Part shown: positions 12,001 through 29,140 of the stretch, in pieces
Position numbering within the stretch: position 1 is the stretch's first letter
Layout: the number at the start of each line of letters is the position of its first letter
Source: Strigamia acuminata
Taxonomy: Eukaryota > Arthropoda > Chilopoda > Geophilomorpha > Linotaeniidae
Length of the DNA: 64,000 nt
Direction of reading: 5' to 3'
NCBI GenBank assembly: GCA_949358305.1
Contig: OX442320.1
Coordinates: forward strand, 8,448,259 to 8,512,258
Notes under the pieces: generated by a model
What the model saw: the letters and a program-made list of their open reading frames with translations, nothing else
Database searches by the model: none
Told to the model about the DNA's origin: nothing
Position numbers and translations under genes: made by a program

Positions 12001-15000
12001 AAAATATGTGGTAATAATCCACTAATGGATGACCTCAATGTCGTGGAAGAAGCGTCGTTGTATATACCACAACTTGATTTAAGGGTTCCCTTCCTTATGA
12101 CAGATATATAATGACTATAATCATACGTGTGATTTTTTTTTATTTCTAGATTTATCCCGACCCAGATGCGGAGAAAGTCATCATGGGGTCCACCGTGCTG
12201 TGTATTCATCATTCGGAAGGATGCAAATGGACGGATGAACTGCGCAAACTCAAAGTGAAAATTTAAAATTTAAATTAAATGTTTTTTTTTTTGGAAATTT
12301 AAATAAAAATTTAATTTTAGGGTCATTTGAATGCGTGCAAATACGACACGATTCCATGCACGAACAACTGCGCCGCCATGATACCTCGATTACTCATGGA
12401 GGATCATCTGACGTTCACTTGTCCGAAAAGGAGAACTAAATGCGAGTTTTGCAACAAGGAATTTACCGGGGAAATGCTGGAGGTTTTTATTTTATTTTTA
12501 TTTATTTTTATTTATTTTGGACATTGATTTTTTTTTTTTTTTTTTTTTTTGTTGTCATTCTTATCAGTGAAATCCATCTGGTGATGAATTGAATTACTAA
12601 GTTCAAGTTAATTCCCACAGGAGGAACTTAGCGCATAAATTTGCCATCAAATTAAGGGTGGGATGGAAAATGAAAAGCAACTCCTGTTTGATTCATGACT
12701 ACTTTGATTAAATATGCATAACTAATCTTCTGGATTTCGCTTTTGGCATTTTCGACATTTGGGAAGTTGGATTTTATAGGAACCTTCACTTTTCCAATTA
12801 ATTTAATGGCTTAATTGGATTAAAAGAGGCGAATTTGTTGATTAATTCAATAGAAATTGGATTAAAAAAGGCGAATTTGTTGATTAATTCAATAAAAATT
12901 ATTAAATTTGTTGATTAATTCAATAAAAATTGGGAAAAAAGTTAATTAATTAAATAAAAATTGGGAAAAAAGTTGATTAATTGAATAAAAATTGGTAAAT
13001 TTGTTGATTAATTCAATAAAAATTATTAAATTTGTTGATTAATTCAATAAAAATTATTAAATTTGTTGATTAATTCAATAAAAATTGGAAAATTTATTGA
13101 TTAATTCAATAAAAATTATTAAATTTGTTGATTAATTCAATAAAAATTATTAAATTTGTTGATTAATTCAATAAAAATTATTAAATTTGTTGATTAATTC
13201 AATAAAAATTATTAAATTTGTTGATTAATTCAATAAAAATTGGGAAATTTGTTGATTAATTCAATAAAAATTATAAAATTTGTTGATTAATTGAGTAAAA
13301 ATTATTAAATTTGTTGATTAATTCAATAAAAATGGGAAATTTGTTTAAAAATTAAATGAAAATTGGGAAATTTTTTGATTGATTAAATAGAAATTGATTG
13401 AGGTTTGTTTGACACGTTGTAGTAGTGTGTGGGGCATTGGTGTGGTCACTACTCTCTGACTGGGTTTGTCCTTGGTTCACACACTTCTTTTCCTCGCTTG
13501 TCCGAGACCAGTTGTTGGGCTTTGGTGGGAATCAACCGTTGTAATGTCAGTCCACCAAACCTTTGCCTAGGGCAGGTCAATTAACTTTTCCCAACAACAA
13601 ATGTCTGAAAAAAGAAACCATTTTGAATATTTTTTTGGGTTTGGATTTAAATATAAATATAAATAAAAACAATTATACTGCGCAACTAAACACGATATTT
13701 TTTTTTATACTAAATATTACTTTTTTTGTCGTGTTTTTGTAGGGTCATGCGGGGACGTGTTTACACGAACCAATTTACTGCGAAAGTAAATGCGGATTAA
13801 AACTACAACGTCGTTTTATGACGAATCATAGACTGAATGAATGCACAAAACGACTACTGCCATGCCGATACTGCCATAAAGAATTCGTCTACGATACTCT
13901 TCAGGTACATCGAAATGCAGGGACGGATCCAGGGGCGCTGGCCGACGTGTTATTATGGCCGAAAATTTATTTTTTAAATAAAAATTCATATTTTAAACCG
14001 AAAATTCATATTTTAGACCAAAAATTGATATTTTAGACCGAAAATTCATATTTTAGACCGAAAATTCATTCTTTTAGACCAAAAATTCATTCTTTTAGAC
14101 CAAAAATTAATTTTTTTAGACCAAAAATTAATTTTTTTAAACCAAAAATTCAAATTTTAGACCAAAAATTCAAAATTTGGACCAAAAATTCAAATTTTAG
14201 ACCAAAAATTCAAATTTTAGACTGGAAAATTCAAATTTTAAACCGAAAATTCAAATTTTAGACCGAAAATTCATTTTTTTTAAACTGAAAATTCGTATGT
14301 AGGCCCACAAAATTCATTCAGGAACTTAAAATTTTATTTTTCGGCCAAAATTAATCCATTTTGTACAAAAACATTCAATTTTTGTCCAAAACCATCCAAT
14401 TTTTAGTCCAAAACTTTAAAAAACTAAAAAATCGAACTAAAATGGCCACCTTCCATGTACATTTTCTGGATCTGCCCCTGCCGAATTGACTATTTCATCC
14501 AAAACAAAAATATTAAACTATAAAACACCACTAGGTTCACTTGGGTAAATGCGTGCGGTTTCCACTACAATGTCCAAACCGTTGCGAACCAGCAAAAATA
14601 CCCCGAGACGAACTGGAAAACCACCTCAAAGAATTATGTCCCGCCGTTGTTTTGCCCTGTCCCTTCAAAGACTCGGGCTGCAACTTCATGGTATTTATAT
14701 TAAAAAAAAAACAATTAATTATTACTGATTTGTTTATTTACACTTGCATTTCTTCTCTCTCCAAGGGCCCCAGATTTGCCGTGGATAAACACAGCGAAGA
14801 AAAGACTAAACAACATCTGTTACTCATGTGTGGTCTCATCACCAAACAACAGGAACAGATTGAAAATCTCAAATCGACAATCCAGAACCTGAGCGTCAAC
14901 CATTCGGGCGCTTTGTTCTGGAAAATCACAGATTGCGCCGCCAAAATGGCCGAAGCGAAACTCAAAGAAGGTTTTGAATTGTGCAGTGAACCCTTCTACA

Positions 15001-15380
15001 CGAGTCCGCACGGATACAAATTGATGGCCACGCTGTTTCTCAACGGAAACGGCGCCGGGGAAGGAACACATCTCTCGACTTATATAAAAATCATACCGGG
15101 GGAATACGACGCTTTGTTGTCCTGGCCATTTTCTCATTCGGTTTCGTTCACGCTTTACGACCAGTCGTCGTGCAGCGAGAAAGCGTGCACCATAGTGGAA
15201 AGTTTCGTTCCAGATCCGTCCTGGAAGAATTTCCAAAGGCCTAGTCGTGAACCAGAGGCGTTGGGCTTTGGTTTTCCGCGATTTTTGTCGCACGAAAGCT
15301 TCCGAAAACGGCCGTACATCAAGGACGACACCATGTTTCTTCGAGTTAAAGTTGATCCTAGTAAAATAATCGCAGTTTGA
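6069..15380 (+). CDS. TRAF4: TNF receptor-associated factor 4 (TRAF4)
   Basis: Seven exons, all phases consistent: 6069-6211, 8526-8577, 12150-12254, 12321-12482, 13743-13904, 14535-14690, 14766-15380; 464 residues, close to vertebrate TRAF4 (about 470). The start MPGYDADF resembles the family's MPGFDYKF. An N-terminal RING (CPLC, TCGHRFCDTC, CPED) is followed by TRAF zinc fingers; two successive exons of 162 nt each carry one repeat pair (CEFCNKEF and CRYCHKEF). A short coiled coil (TKQQEQIENLKSTIQNL) and a C-terminal MATH/TRAF domain (FLNGNGAGEGTHLS, DPSWKNFQRPS, GFGFPRFLSHE) complete it. TRAF4 is a cytoplasmic adaptor and E3-like protein in receptor, polarity and morphogenesis signalling. 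Introns 1, 2, 4 and 5 hold long minisatellites. High certainty. Confidence 0.97.
6965..7245. repeat. 20-bp minisatellite, TRAF4 intron 1
   Basis: About 13 copies of a 20-bp unit close to CCAACGATAATCGCGTTTTA; the last five or six are nearly perfect, the left copies degenerate. Confidence 0.93.
8597..8840. repeat. ~65-bp tandem repeat, TRAF4 intron 2
   Basis: Four tandem copies of a 61-65 bp unit containing ATGTTATCCTATGGG and TTTTAGGGTTAATTA, starting 20 bases after exon 2. Confidence 0.9.
10045..10700. repeat. ~21-bp minisatellite, TRAF4 intron 2
   Basis: About 30 copies of a T/G-rich unit close to GTTTTGGTTCGTTTTTCGGGT (19-21 bp). It generates long overlapping ORFs in all plus frames and two minus frames (Phe/Gly/Val-rich or Asn/Lys/Pro-rich); these are repeat artefacts. 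Confidence 0.95.
11315..11982. mobile_element. Pogo/Tigger-like MITE with internal minisatellite
   Basis: The ends are CAGTAGAGCCTCGATTACCG and its complement (AATCGAGGCTCTACTG), flanked by the TA duplication typical of Tc1/mariner-pogo elements. Between them, about 11,360-11,850 is a tandem array of a 31-bp unit (CGATTTTTGACGATTTTCAC plus 11 more bases). No transposase ORF, so non-autonomous. Confidence 0.88.
12780..13400. repeat. 31-bp minisatellite, TRAF4 intron 4
   Basis: About 18 copies of a 31-bp AT-rich unit containing TTGTTGATTAATTCAATAAA. The central copies (13,010-13,230) are almost identical and the edges are degenerate. Confidence 0.93.
13965..14300. repeat. 20-bp minisatellite, TRAF4 intron 5
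   Basis: About 15 copies of a unit close to ATTTTAGACCGAAAATTCAT. Confidence 0.92.
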
Positions 15381-15867
15381 GTTTGGTTTTGGGGGATTTA
15401 GCTCGTACAAACCTTCAAATTCGCTATTTTTCAATTAAAATCGACGCTAAAATACAAATAAACATATTTTTTCAACGGAATTGTTGAAAAAGTAACGGTC
15501 GTTTTTCCCGCCTACATGCGCGCCATCTTGGGGCCAAATCACAAACTTGCCTTTTATATTTTTGATGCGTTTACTCATTAATTATATCGTTTAAACTGAA
15601 GCACTATCGTGTGGTTTTAGTGTTTGCACACGTTAATCCAACCCCATGGCTTAATTTTATTTATGTGTATTCATATTTTTGGTAAAATGCCTTCACTAGT
15701 CGTAAAGATTTGTAGAATTATGCACACAGTATAATTCATTGTATTTATTTATTACGGAAATTTATAATGCAAATCATTATAAACTAGAAATAAAATATTT
15801 TTAATGAAACAAACACTGACTTATCTCACTTTATTTCGACACTTTTGTGCGATTAATGGCCGCGAAA
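15381..15867. other. Convergent intergenic region (TRAF4 / GINS2 3' ends)
   Basis: Two plus-strand AATAAA signals (about 15,456 and 15,790) lie downstream of TRAF4. Nothing else recognised. Confidence 0.5.
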
Positions 15868-16490
15868 TCAAAAATCTTGCGATTCCTCTTCCGTGGTTGC
15901 AATTAAATTCTAAAAAAAAAATTAAAAAATATGAAAATAACAATCTCAAACAACACCAAGACGTTAATTACTCTTCGTAGATGATACATGTGATCCAAAC
16001 CCGTAATTAGAAAACTTCTGATCATATTTATCTCCATTATTGTGAGATGATCCAGTTTGGCGTGCGAACTGTCGCTTTTAACGAACGTGTCAACACTGTT
16101 TCGCAATTTCGCCATTCTCAGGTCCCAAATGTCTTTCACTAGTGTTCGTATTTCATCGGCGTGCGGCACGTCTGCAATTGCGTGTGATAAAAGCAGCTGA
16201 GTGATTTCCACGAAATGGTTGCTGGGTAATTTAGTAAAAACGGCCGATTCAGACTCTTCTTGTTTCTTTTCCTCCAATTTCGCGGCGTCCATCCATTCGG
16301 GTGGAATTATACGGCATCTGTGCCTTTGTTTGAGGTTTATAGCCAGCCACAGAGGGACGGGAACCGGAATGCTCGCTGCGAACGGACCAATGTCGCCGGA
16401 AATTAAGTAAATTCGTCCGTGGTTGAAACTCGGCACAATGTTTATGAGTTCTTTTTCGGCTAGAAATTCTATTTGAGCGGCGGTTAGCAT
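15868..16490 (-). CDS. GINS2: DNA replication complex GINS protein PSF2 (GINS2)
   Basis: Two exons (15,972-16,490 and 15,868-15,909, minus strand) give 186 residues; human PSF2 has 185. The start MLTAAQIEFLAEKE matches the PSF2 N-terminus; PLWLAINLKQRHRCRIIPPE, LPSNHFVEITQLLLSHA, ADEIRTLVKDIWDLR and HAKLDHLTIMEIN are hallmark segments. The tiny last exon (NLIATTEEESQDF) was placed by homology to the PSF2 tail; its splice sites are canonical and joining gives HMYHLRRNL. PSF2 is one of four subunits of the GINS complex, which with Cdc45 and Mcm2-7 forms the replicative helicase. Its start is 443 bp from RWDD4, head to head. Confidence 0.97.
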
Positions 16491-16933
16491 TGCAGACAGG
16501 AATCCAGACTTCAGTACAGTGTTGATGGATCTGTAAAGTAAATTTCAGCAATTTTTAAATGTTCAAATTTAAAGGAATTAAACGATAAATACAAACCACC
16601 CTGGTGCGATTTCTAGTTCATTTCCCGCCCATTTTGGTTGGTCACGTGATAATAAAAACGATGTTTTTTGTCGGAAATTCAATTAAAACGAAGAAACTAA
16701 CCAGTATTTAATAAAAATTGGTTTTACGGATTAAATTATAAGTGAAATAAATATAAATCGGTAATCAAAATCGAGTAAACTTTATTACGACGCTTTCTAG
16801 AAAATGTTTGTTTTGATTTTTTAACACGTGGGGTTTTCAAGTTTTAACATGGAAGCTTCAGGGCCGTTTAATAGCATTTTATCTTCAATATTTCATCGCA
16901 GGTGACCAAATCAGGTCAAATTTATGACGAACG
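16491..16933. promoter_or_regulatory. Shared divergent promoter region, GINS2 / RWDD4
   Basis: Only 443 bp separate two divergent start codons, so both promoters must lie here or in 5' UTRs (inference from spacing). No TATA box or named factor site is claimed. Confidence 0.5.
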
Positions 16934-17749
16934 ATGGCAGAGGAATTACAACTTGTAAATATTTATAAAAATAAATTTTGTAAAACGCAAAATTAAAACG
17001 TCGAATTATTTTTCCAGGAAGAAATAGAAGTTCTGAAGTCCATTTACGAAGGCGACGAAAACTTCAAGGAAATCGTCAAAACATTGCCCGCATTTCAATA
17101 CAAGATCTCGAATAAAAATGAGCAAAAAACGTTTCTTCTCGAAGTCGTTTGGAAAAAGGAATATCCAGACACGAAACCGCAAATCAATTTAGACGCTTTT
17201 TACAACAAACACGTGTAAATTACTTATTTAAAACAAGTTTTAATCGATTTAAAATTCGAATAATTCACTCATTTCTTCCATTCCAGGTCCCTGAAGGTCA
17301 AGGAATCAATAATTAGCAAAATCAACGAAGAGGTATCAGTTTTTCGGACAAAAATACATCGATTTGAGTGATTAAAAATCGTTTTTAATTTTTTTTAGGC
17401 CGACCAGTATTTGGGCACTGCGATGACTTACACGTTAATCGAATGGGTGAAGGAAAATGCGGATGATTTGCTCGCGGATCAACCTGACGACGGGGAATCG
17501 CTCGTGAATCAGGAAACGACGTCGGCGAACGTCGAAGCGCTGGAAAAATTGGAGTTGGACGATGCGGACAAGCCGGGTCTGGCAGAAAAACAAAAGAAAT
17601 CGAACCTAAGCAAGCAACAAAAGAAGAAAATGTTTGATCAACTGAACACGAAAGGCGAACGGCCGCGCGGATGGAATTGGGTTGATGTCGTTAAACATTT
17701 GAGTCAGTCTGGATCGAAACAAACCGTTGTTGCTCAGCCTGAATCTTGA
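16934..17749 (+). CDS. RWDD4: RWD domain-containing protein 4 (RWDD4)
   Basis: Four exons: 16,934-16,954, 17,018-17,214, 17,287-17,332, 17,399-17,749; 204 residues. The RWD domain fills the N-terminal half (EVLKSIYEGDENFKE ... YPDTKPQINLDAFYN ... LGTAMTYTLIEW); RWD domains are ubiquitin-E2-like folds that mediate protein contacts. The C-terminal box PRGWNWVDVVKHLSQSGS is diagnostic of RWDD4, and a Lys-rich stretch precedes it. The first exon is only seven codons; its ATG and the following donor fit. A polyadenylation signal AATAAA starts one base after the stop codon, so the 3' UTR is probably very short, and RUSF1 begins 240 bp downstream on the same strand. Confidence 0.95.
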
Positions 17750-17851
17750 AATAAACTATTTTGAATTTGTTGTTATATATTTTTACACAATATTTTCATT
17801 TTATTTAATTTATTTCACATAATTTCACATAATTTCACACAAACAACATGT

Positions 17852-17890
17852 GGAGTCGGACAGTTTTGAGGTTGTAAACTGTCTGACTCC
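17852..17890. other. 15-bp hairpin between RWDD4 and RUSF1
   Basis: GGAGTCGGACAGTTT and AAACTGTCTGACTCC flank a 9-base loop. The one mismatch is G-U in RNA, so the stem is continuous. It lies 100 bases before the RUSF1 ATG and after the RWDD4 poly(A) signal. Function unknown; a 5' UTR element of RUSF1 is the simplest reading. Confidence 0.6.
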
Positions 17891-17989
17891 TCTGCGAGGT
17901 GGGATATACACATAAACACTGGATTTTGTTTGCACAAACGCCATTAAAAGATATTATGAGTTAATGTAATTCGATACGTGGATGTGCTT

Positions 17990-20383
17990 ATGTTGGAATT
18001 GCCGATCGTGGAAAGACACACCTGTTTGAATATCGACGTTATGGAAACAAACACGGTCGTCGTGACGGAAAAATATGGGGAAACGGGACCGCCGGTTAAA
18101 TACGTGAGGACTCAGAGTACAGATAAGTTAACCGTCCTGCGAAACAGAAGTACGCTCGCGAGTTTGTCTCAATTTTTCGTCGTAAGTTCCGATTTTGTTT
18201 ATTAATTGGAAAAGTCTAAACTCGTGTATTTACAGGCGATTTTTTTACCGCATGGATACCCCCATAGTGTGAGCGAGGATTACATAGTTTATCAGTTATG
18301 GGACACGTTACAAGTAAAGGACGTTGTGGATTGATTGATTTATTAATTAAATGATGATTTGTTAGGCTTTTGCCAGTAGTATTACCGGTACTTTAGCCAC
18401 GCAAGCGGTTTTAAAAGGTGTTGGTGTTGGCGATGAACACGCGACGCCATTGGCAGCGACTATCACGTGGTTGTTGAAAGGTTTTATAAAAATTAATATT
18501 TGTTATTAGTTTTATTTATATAATGGTTTTATTTCGTTTTGTTTTAGATGGAACTGGCATGTTAGGTCGGATTGCTTTCGCGTGGTTTCGTGGGTATTAA
18601 ATATATAAACAAAGGTGTAAAAATTATTTTAAGGAGAATTAAAATCGGTTTCTTATTTCAGATATGATTTGGATTGCCATTGCAAACAATGGAGGTTTGT
18701 TCACATTTGGAATGAATTTTTAAGAAATGGAAATTAATTTTATTTTAAAAAAATATTTGCAGGTTATTTGCAGATGTTTTAAACGATGTGGCGATTTTTT
18801 TCGAGCTCGTTGCGCAGTTTTTCGGAACGACGATTTTCACCGTGATAATCTGTTCCGCGGGAGTTTTAAAAGTGAAATAAGAACGTTTTTCGGGTGATTT
18901 ATTGTTTTCAATAAACGTTTTTAATGTTAGTCGATTGTAGGTGTTGCTGGGAGTGCGACGAGAGCCGCTTTGATTCAGCATCAAGCGCAAGAAGACAATT
19001 TGGCTGATATATCCGCTAAAGATGGAAGTCAAGAAACGTTGGTTAATTTAGCCGCTTTGATCTGCAGTTTAATTTTAATGCCCGTCATCGGGCAACATCA
19101 AATGTTCGTTTGGAGTCTGTTTGGGATTTTTACGGGTTTTCATTTGTACGCAAATTACATGGCCATTTCGTCGCTCGTAATGTCAACTTTAAACCAATCG
19201 CGGTTGTTCACTCTCGTGCAGCATTATCTAATTTCTGGAGGAAGAGTATTGTCGAAGAAAATCGTAAATGAGCAGGAATCCGTATTTTGGCGTAATGATT
19301 ATGAAATAAGATTATTGGTTGCGTTTTTAAAGATTGTTTTCGTTTTAGCTAAACGGTTTGCTATGGAGATAAATCTCGGTTGTTCTTTATCGAGAACGGT
19401 CAATAGTTTTTCCTTGTTAGCGATGTTGAGTAAATTGTACCAGGATTCCAAGTACATTTTAACCGTTAACATGTCGAAAAGTAAATTAATTAATTACTGC
19501 AAGGCTCCGAATTGTGGCCTGTGTCGATTTAAGCGCTCAATTAAGCATTTGAGGTCACAAAAATTGCCAATTTTTTATAAAAATTGATGATTTATCATAA
19601 AAATTGGTGATTTTTCGTAAAAATTGATGATTTTTTTGTAAAAATTGATGCATTTTTTGTAAAAATTGGTGATTTTTTTGTAAAAATTGGTGATTTTTTT
19701 GTAAAAATTGGTAATTTATCATAAAAATTGGTGATTTTTCGTAAAAATTGGTGATTTTTCGTAAAAATTGGTGATTTTTCGTAAAAATTGATGATTTTTT
19801 TGTAAAAATTGGTAATTTTTAGTAAAAATTGATGATTTTTTTGTAAAAATTGATGCATTTTTTTGTAAAAATTGGTGATTTTTCGTAAAACTTGGCGTTT
19901 TTCGGAGTTTAACGGTATTTATTTATTTTTTAGATCTTACTAAACTTTAATTTGCTTGTAGATGAGGTGTGTGTTGTCTTCCGGAACGACGCTGCAACGT
20001 ATGATTACTTAAAATCGTGTTTCGAAGCAATGGTGTTGTGTGTTTGTTACGATAACACATTCACGGGCATTTCTCATCTAAATTTCAAACAACTCGAGGA
20101 AATATCGGCAGAAATGGAACAAAGTGAGTCGCAGCAGCAACAAAACAACTAAATCAATCACGGCTAATATTTTTGTTGATTAGGGAGCGGCGATTTCGAA
20201 AACGTTATTAAATTATCGCACGAATTTACGAACAAAGAATTCCCAAATTTTCTAGAAGGAATTAAATCGCACGGATGGAAAACTCAGCAATCTCAGTTAG
20301 GCCCGGACCAATGGAAGGCGATTTGGAATGTTGGCGGCGTGGACAACATCGAGCTTTCCGAAAATCAAATAAAAGTTGAATAA
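17990..20383 (+). CDS. RUSF1: RUS family member 1 (RUSF1; DUF647 protein)
   Basis: Nine exons, all phases consistent: 17,990-18,181, 18,236-18,313, 18,366-18,480, 18,548-18,593, 18,662-18,694, 18,763-18,871, 18,931-19,480, 19,962-20,123, 20,184-20,383; 494 residues. Conserved blocks include FLPHGYPHSVSEDYIVYQLW, SSITGTLATQAVLKGVGVG, GTGMLGRIAFAWFRG, SIVGVAGSATRAALIQHQAQ and LADISAKDGSQETLVNLAA. Exon 7 starts at the AG 14 bases upstream of a second AG; only that choice keeps the frame and recreates the conserved SIVGVAG. Several hydrophobic segments fit the membrane-associated RUS family, named after plant root UVB-sensitive genes; the molecular activity is not known. The stop codon overlaps an AATAAA. 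Intron 7 carries a 20-bp minisatellite. Confidence 0.95.
19585..19900. repeat. 20-21 bp minisatellite, RUSF1 intron 7
   Basis: About 14 copies of a unit close to GTAAAAATTGGTGATTTTTC. The minus-strand Lys/Asn/Phe-rich ORF here is an artefact. Confidence 0.92.
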
Positions 20384-21479
20384 AATTGTTTGTTTTAAAC
20401 TTTTATCACAAAAAATGGTTGATTATTGTTTTAAAATTAATAAAAACAACATTAAATAGATGTTGGACTGTGTTTGCGGTGAGAAATGGCGAATAATCAA
20501 AGAGATGTATGGTAAGAAACTTATATATTACATAGATGCATTAATTGTACAAAATTGTAACTCGTCAATATCACATTCATACGTTATTATGCCTGCAAGA
20601 ACCAAGAAATAAATAATTTTCAACGAACATACACATGAAAAAGGATCAGAGTAAAGCAAATATTACAATGTGAACACGAATATTTACAAACTTGCTGCTG
20701 CGGGTCCAAAATAATTACAAATTTCCATAAAAAAACCAAGGAAAAAGAAAAAAATTTACAAAAAACAAAAACAACAAAATTTAACCCTTTAATTTAAACT
20801 GGAATGTTATTATATCCTCGATAAAAATTTAACAGAAAAAACAATTGAAGTTTCGGCCAAGCACGACCGGATTTGCTTAACAATTTCGTAAAAATAAATA
20901 ATTGTCCACTCAAAAACAGAAAAAAAAATAATTCTTTGGTTTTAGTAATATACGGTAAGTACCACCAACCACCACTAATAATCTGAATGTCGCAGCGTCA
21001 TTAAATCGATCACAGTCGAAGATCAAAATATACAAACATTAAACCCAACTTGTATCATCTCTATTGCACATTAATTTACTCTCCGCATCACGGCTTTAGT
21101 AGATTTTGCAACACTTTTCGTTTGTTTTCTCTTAAATACGAGTACAATTGAAGGAAAAAATTCACTTGACGCTATTGTATATTTGGTAGAAATTAAAATA
21201 ATCAACTCTCTGTATAACTTAATAATTATTTAAAAATTATAATACAATTTCTTACCGTCGGACCGATGGCGCGAACCACCGATCAGATTTCTCTTAAAAT
21301 TATTTAAAAAGTAATAATTAACGCCTCAATTTTTGTTTCAATCCCCATAAATCATAAGATATTATATATATTGCTTCAAAATTTGTAATCACAATTGAAA
21401 CTATTCTTCTTCCCGCCGAATTATCCGCACGTAATAAACAGACGAAGCTTATAAAAAAGCTAAATATTAAATCGTTATC
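20384..21479. other. RUSF1 / KSR convergent 3' region
   Basis: AT-rich, no coding ORF; presumably 3' UTRs of both converging genes. Nothing else recognised. Confidence 0.5.
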
Positions 21480-26597
<5,118 letters not shown>

Positions 26598-26989
26598 AAT
26601 GCATTCATTGCATTGATGCAAACAATCGGAATACGGTTAACAAATCATCGGCATTCGGAGAAGACATGTGATGTAGCGAGCTTCCGTGATTTTATTTATG
26701 TTTTTCCTCAAAACAACCGATTGGACATCGTCTTCGACCATCTTGTGAATAGGTTCTCGTGACTGACGAGAGCGCACGAGAGCAAAACGTGATTAAGTCA
26801 GTCGAAATTAAGATTTGGTTTTTGAAATTAAAAATCAAACGAGACTTTGAGGATTTTTGTCGATTTTTAATTTGATTAAAATGTTTATTTAAAAAATAAA
26901 ATAAATTATCTGACTTTTTCGTAAAAACGATCTTGCACTTGTTACGAGGTCGCTGATTGGTTCCTAGTCATTCAGCGCGGAAATTCATC
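26598..26989. promoter_or_regulatory. Shared divergent promoter region, KSR / RFC5
   Basis: 392 bp between divergent start codons; promoters of both genes must lie here (inference from spacing). No specific site claimed. Confidence 0.5.
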
Positions 26990-28475
26990 ATGGAGAAGCA
27001 ATCGGTGAACAAAACGAATCTACCCTGGTAAATAAAATAAAAAATAGACTTTTTATGGCAAGTGAAAGTGTTTCCTATTGATTTCAGGGTTGAGAAATAT
27101 CGTCCAAATACATTAGATGATTTAATATCGCACGAGGACATCCTCGAAACAAGTATTTACTGTTTACATGCGTAAAAAATTCAATTTTTTAACGAATATT
27201 CTAATTTTTTGTATATTAAAGTTAAGAGATTCATTAACGAAGGTCGTCTTCCACATTTGCTTTTCTACGGGCCACCAGGAACGGGCAAAACATCAACAAT
27301 TTTAGCCATCGCGAAGCAATTATACAAACCCAAGGACTACAACTCGTCAGTGCTGGAATTAAACGCTTCCGACGATCGAGGAATCGGTGTCGTTCGACAG
27401 GAAATATTGAGTTTTGCGAGCACTCGAACGATATTCAGATCGGGATTCAAATTAGTCATTCTAGACGAAGCGGATGCGATGACTAAAGACGCTCAAAATG
27501 CACTGCGCAGAGGTATAAACGAAATTAATGCACAAAATGCAAAATTTGTTAAATAATTCAATTTTTTTTTTTTAGTTATCGAGAAATTTACTGAAAACAC
27601 CCGATTTTGTTTGATTTGCAATTATTTGTCGAAAATCATCCCCGCATTGCAGTCTCGTTGCACACGATTTCGTTTCGGGCCGCTAACACTCGACCAAATG
27701 TCTCCCAGATTGGATTACGTCATTCAAGTGGAGAAGTAAATTGATTCGAGCAATCAACACGCGATTTGTCACGTTTTAAATTATTTAATTCCCAGGGTTA
27801 ACATCACCGATGACGGCAAAAAAGCGATTTTGACGCTAGCTAATGGCGATATGAGAAAATCACTCAATATTCTACAGGTAACGAATCTAAACGAAAACAA
27901 CACTCATTTAATTAAAAACTTCTTCGTGTGTTTAGAGTTCATCGATGGCTTACGATCAAGTAAACGAAGATAATGTTTACACTTGCGTCGGACATCCTCT
28001 GAAGTCCGACATCACGAATATTATTAATTGGATGCTAAACGACGATTTCATAACTGCATTTAACAGTATATAAACCAACACAATTTGTTATAATTTAAAA
28101 AATAATTGAAAACTTTGCAGATATAAGACAAATTAAAACCGCTAAAGGGTTAGCTCTTCAAGATATCCTCACGGAAATTCATTTATACGTGCACAGAAGT
28201 AATTTAAAAAATTAATTTATCGCTTTTTGGACAAATTTTCTAATTTTTTTTTAACATTTCAGTCGATTTTCCATCAAAAGTTCGAATTTTATTGTTGGAC
28301 AAAATGGCCGAAATCGAGTAATTAATTAATTAATGATCCATCGAGTCAAAAATAAATTTTAAACCGTTTTTCCAGGCACCGTTTGTCGACAGGCACGAAC
28401 GAAGGCATCCAACTCGCGTCGTTGCTCGGAGCTTTTCAAATAACGCGCGATTTAATCGCGGCCGAAGCCACTTAA
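26990..28475 (+). CDS. RFC5: Replication factor C subunit 5 (RFC5)
   Basis: Nine exons: 26,990-27,027; 27,088-27,152; 27,222-27,512; 27,576-27,735; 27,796-27,877; 27,936-28,065; 28,121-28,198; 28,263-28,317; 28,376-28,475; 332 residues (human 340). AAA+ clamp-loader features in order: [18 protein letters not shown], Walker [10 protein letters not shown], Walker B LDEADAM, arginine-finger box [13 protein letters not shown], and the collar region ending [28 protein letters not shown] is specific to the RFC5/Rfc3 small subunit. It works in the heteropentamer that loads PCNA onto primed DNA. Divergent neighbour is KSR. Confidence 0.97.
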
Positions 28476-28616
28476 GTACTTCCCACTTTCCAGTTGAATA
28501 TAAATTTTATTATGGTACAATATAATACATTCAAGTGTCGATGAGTTTGTTTATAAATATACAAATGAACGGATCAACCCATCCATCCAAACATTCGTCG
28601 AAATCCGATTTGGAAA

Positions 28617-29023
28617 TTACGGAGTAAGGATGCCGACTGTGGTTGCGATTGCGGCGGAGGCCGAGGCCCCATCAACGGTGCAAATTCCGGCTAGAAAAAC
28701 ACAAAAAAGCCCGAAATTAGAACATAAATCAAACAATTTGTCCATTACTTACAAACTGGATTTAGCGCCGCATCGAACGAAGCCCACCACCTTAGTAACA
28801 CATTCATACAGATATTGTTTTTATAATATTTTTCGTTTTTATATAAAAGAAAGAAGTAGTTCATCGCACGGTGCAATCCAACACCAGTAATGCGATCACA
28901 ACTACCTATCGGACAAAGCGGAAAAAAGTTAAACCATGATTAATAAATTTTTTTAAAAAAATAAATAAATAATTATTAGCATATACCTATCACGATATAC
29001 ATCAGCAATAAAGCCATAACCAT
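28617..29023 (-). CDS. Possible small membrane protein, three exons (uncertain)
   Basis: Minus strand: an ATG at 29,023 opens a hydrophobic stretch (MVMALLLMYIVIG). It joins through canonical splice sites (exons 28,987-29,023, 28,753-28,905, 28,617-28,690) into an 87-codon frame ending TAA. The donor after exon 2 is a strong consensus (GTTT|GTAAGT). A second acceptor for exon 2, four bases further on, would instead give a single-helix peptide ending VLDCTVR. No homology recognised; it could also be an alternative 3' end of the neighbouring carboxypeptidase gene, or non-coding. Confidence 0.2.
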
Positions 29024-29140
29024 TAGAGGAAATGATTAATCACTTGAAACAACATGCAATATTAATTACTCGCAAAAAAAACTAGTTAAAATAAATTAGA
29101 ATAACAGAGATAGCAAGAAAAATAGATTTTCTGCGCATGA

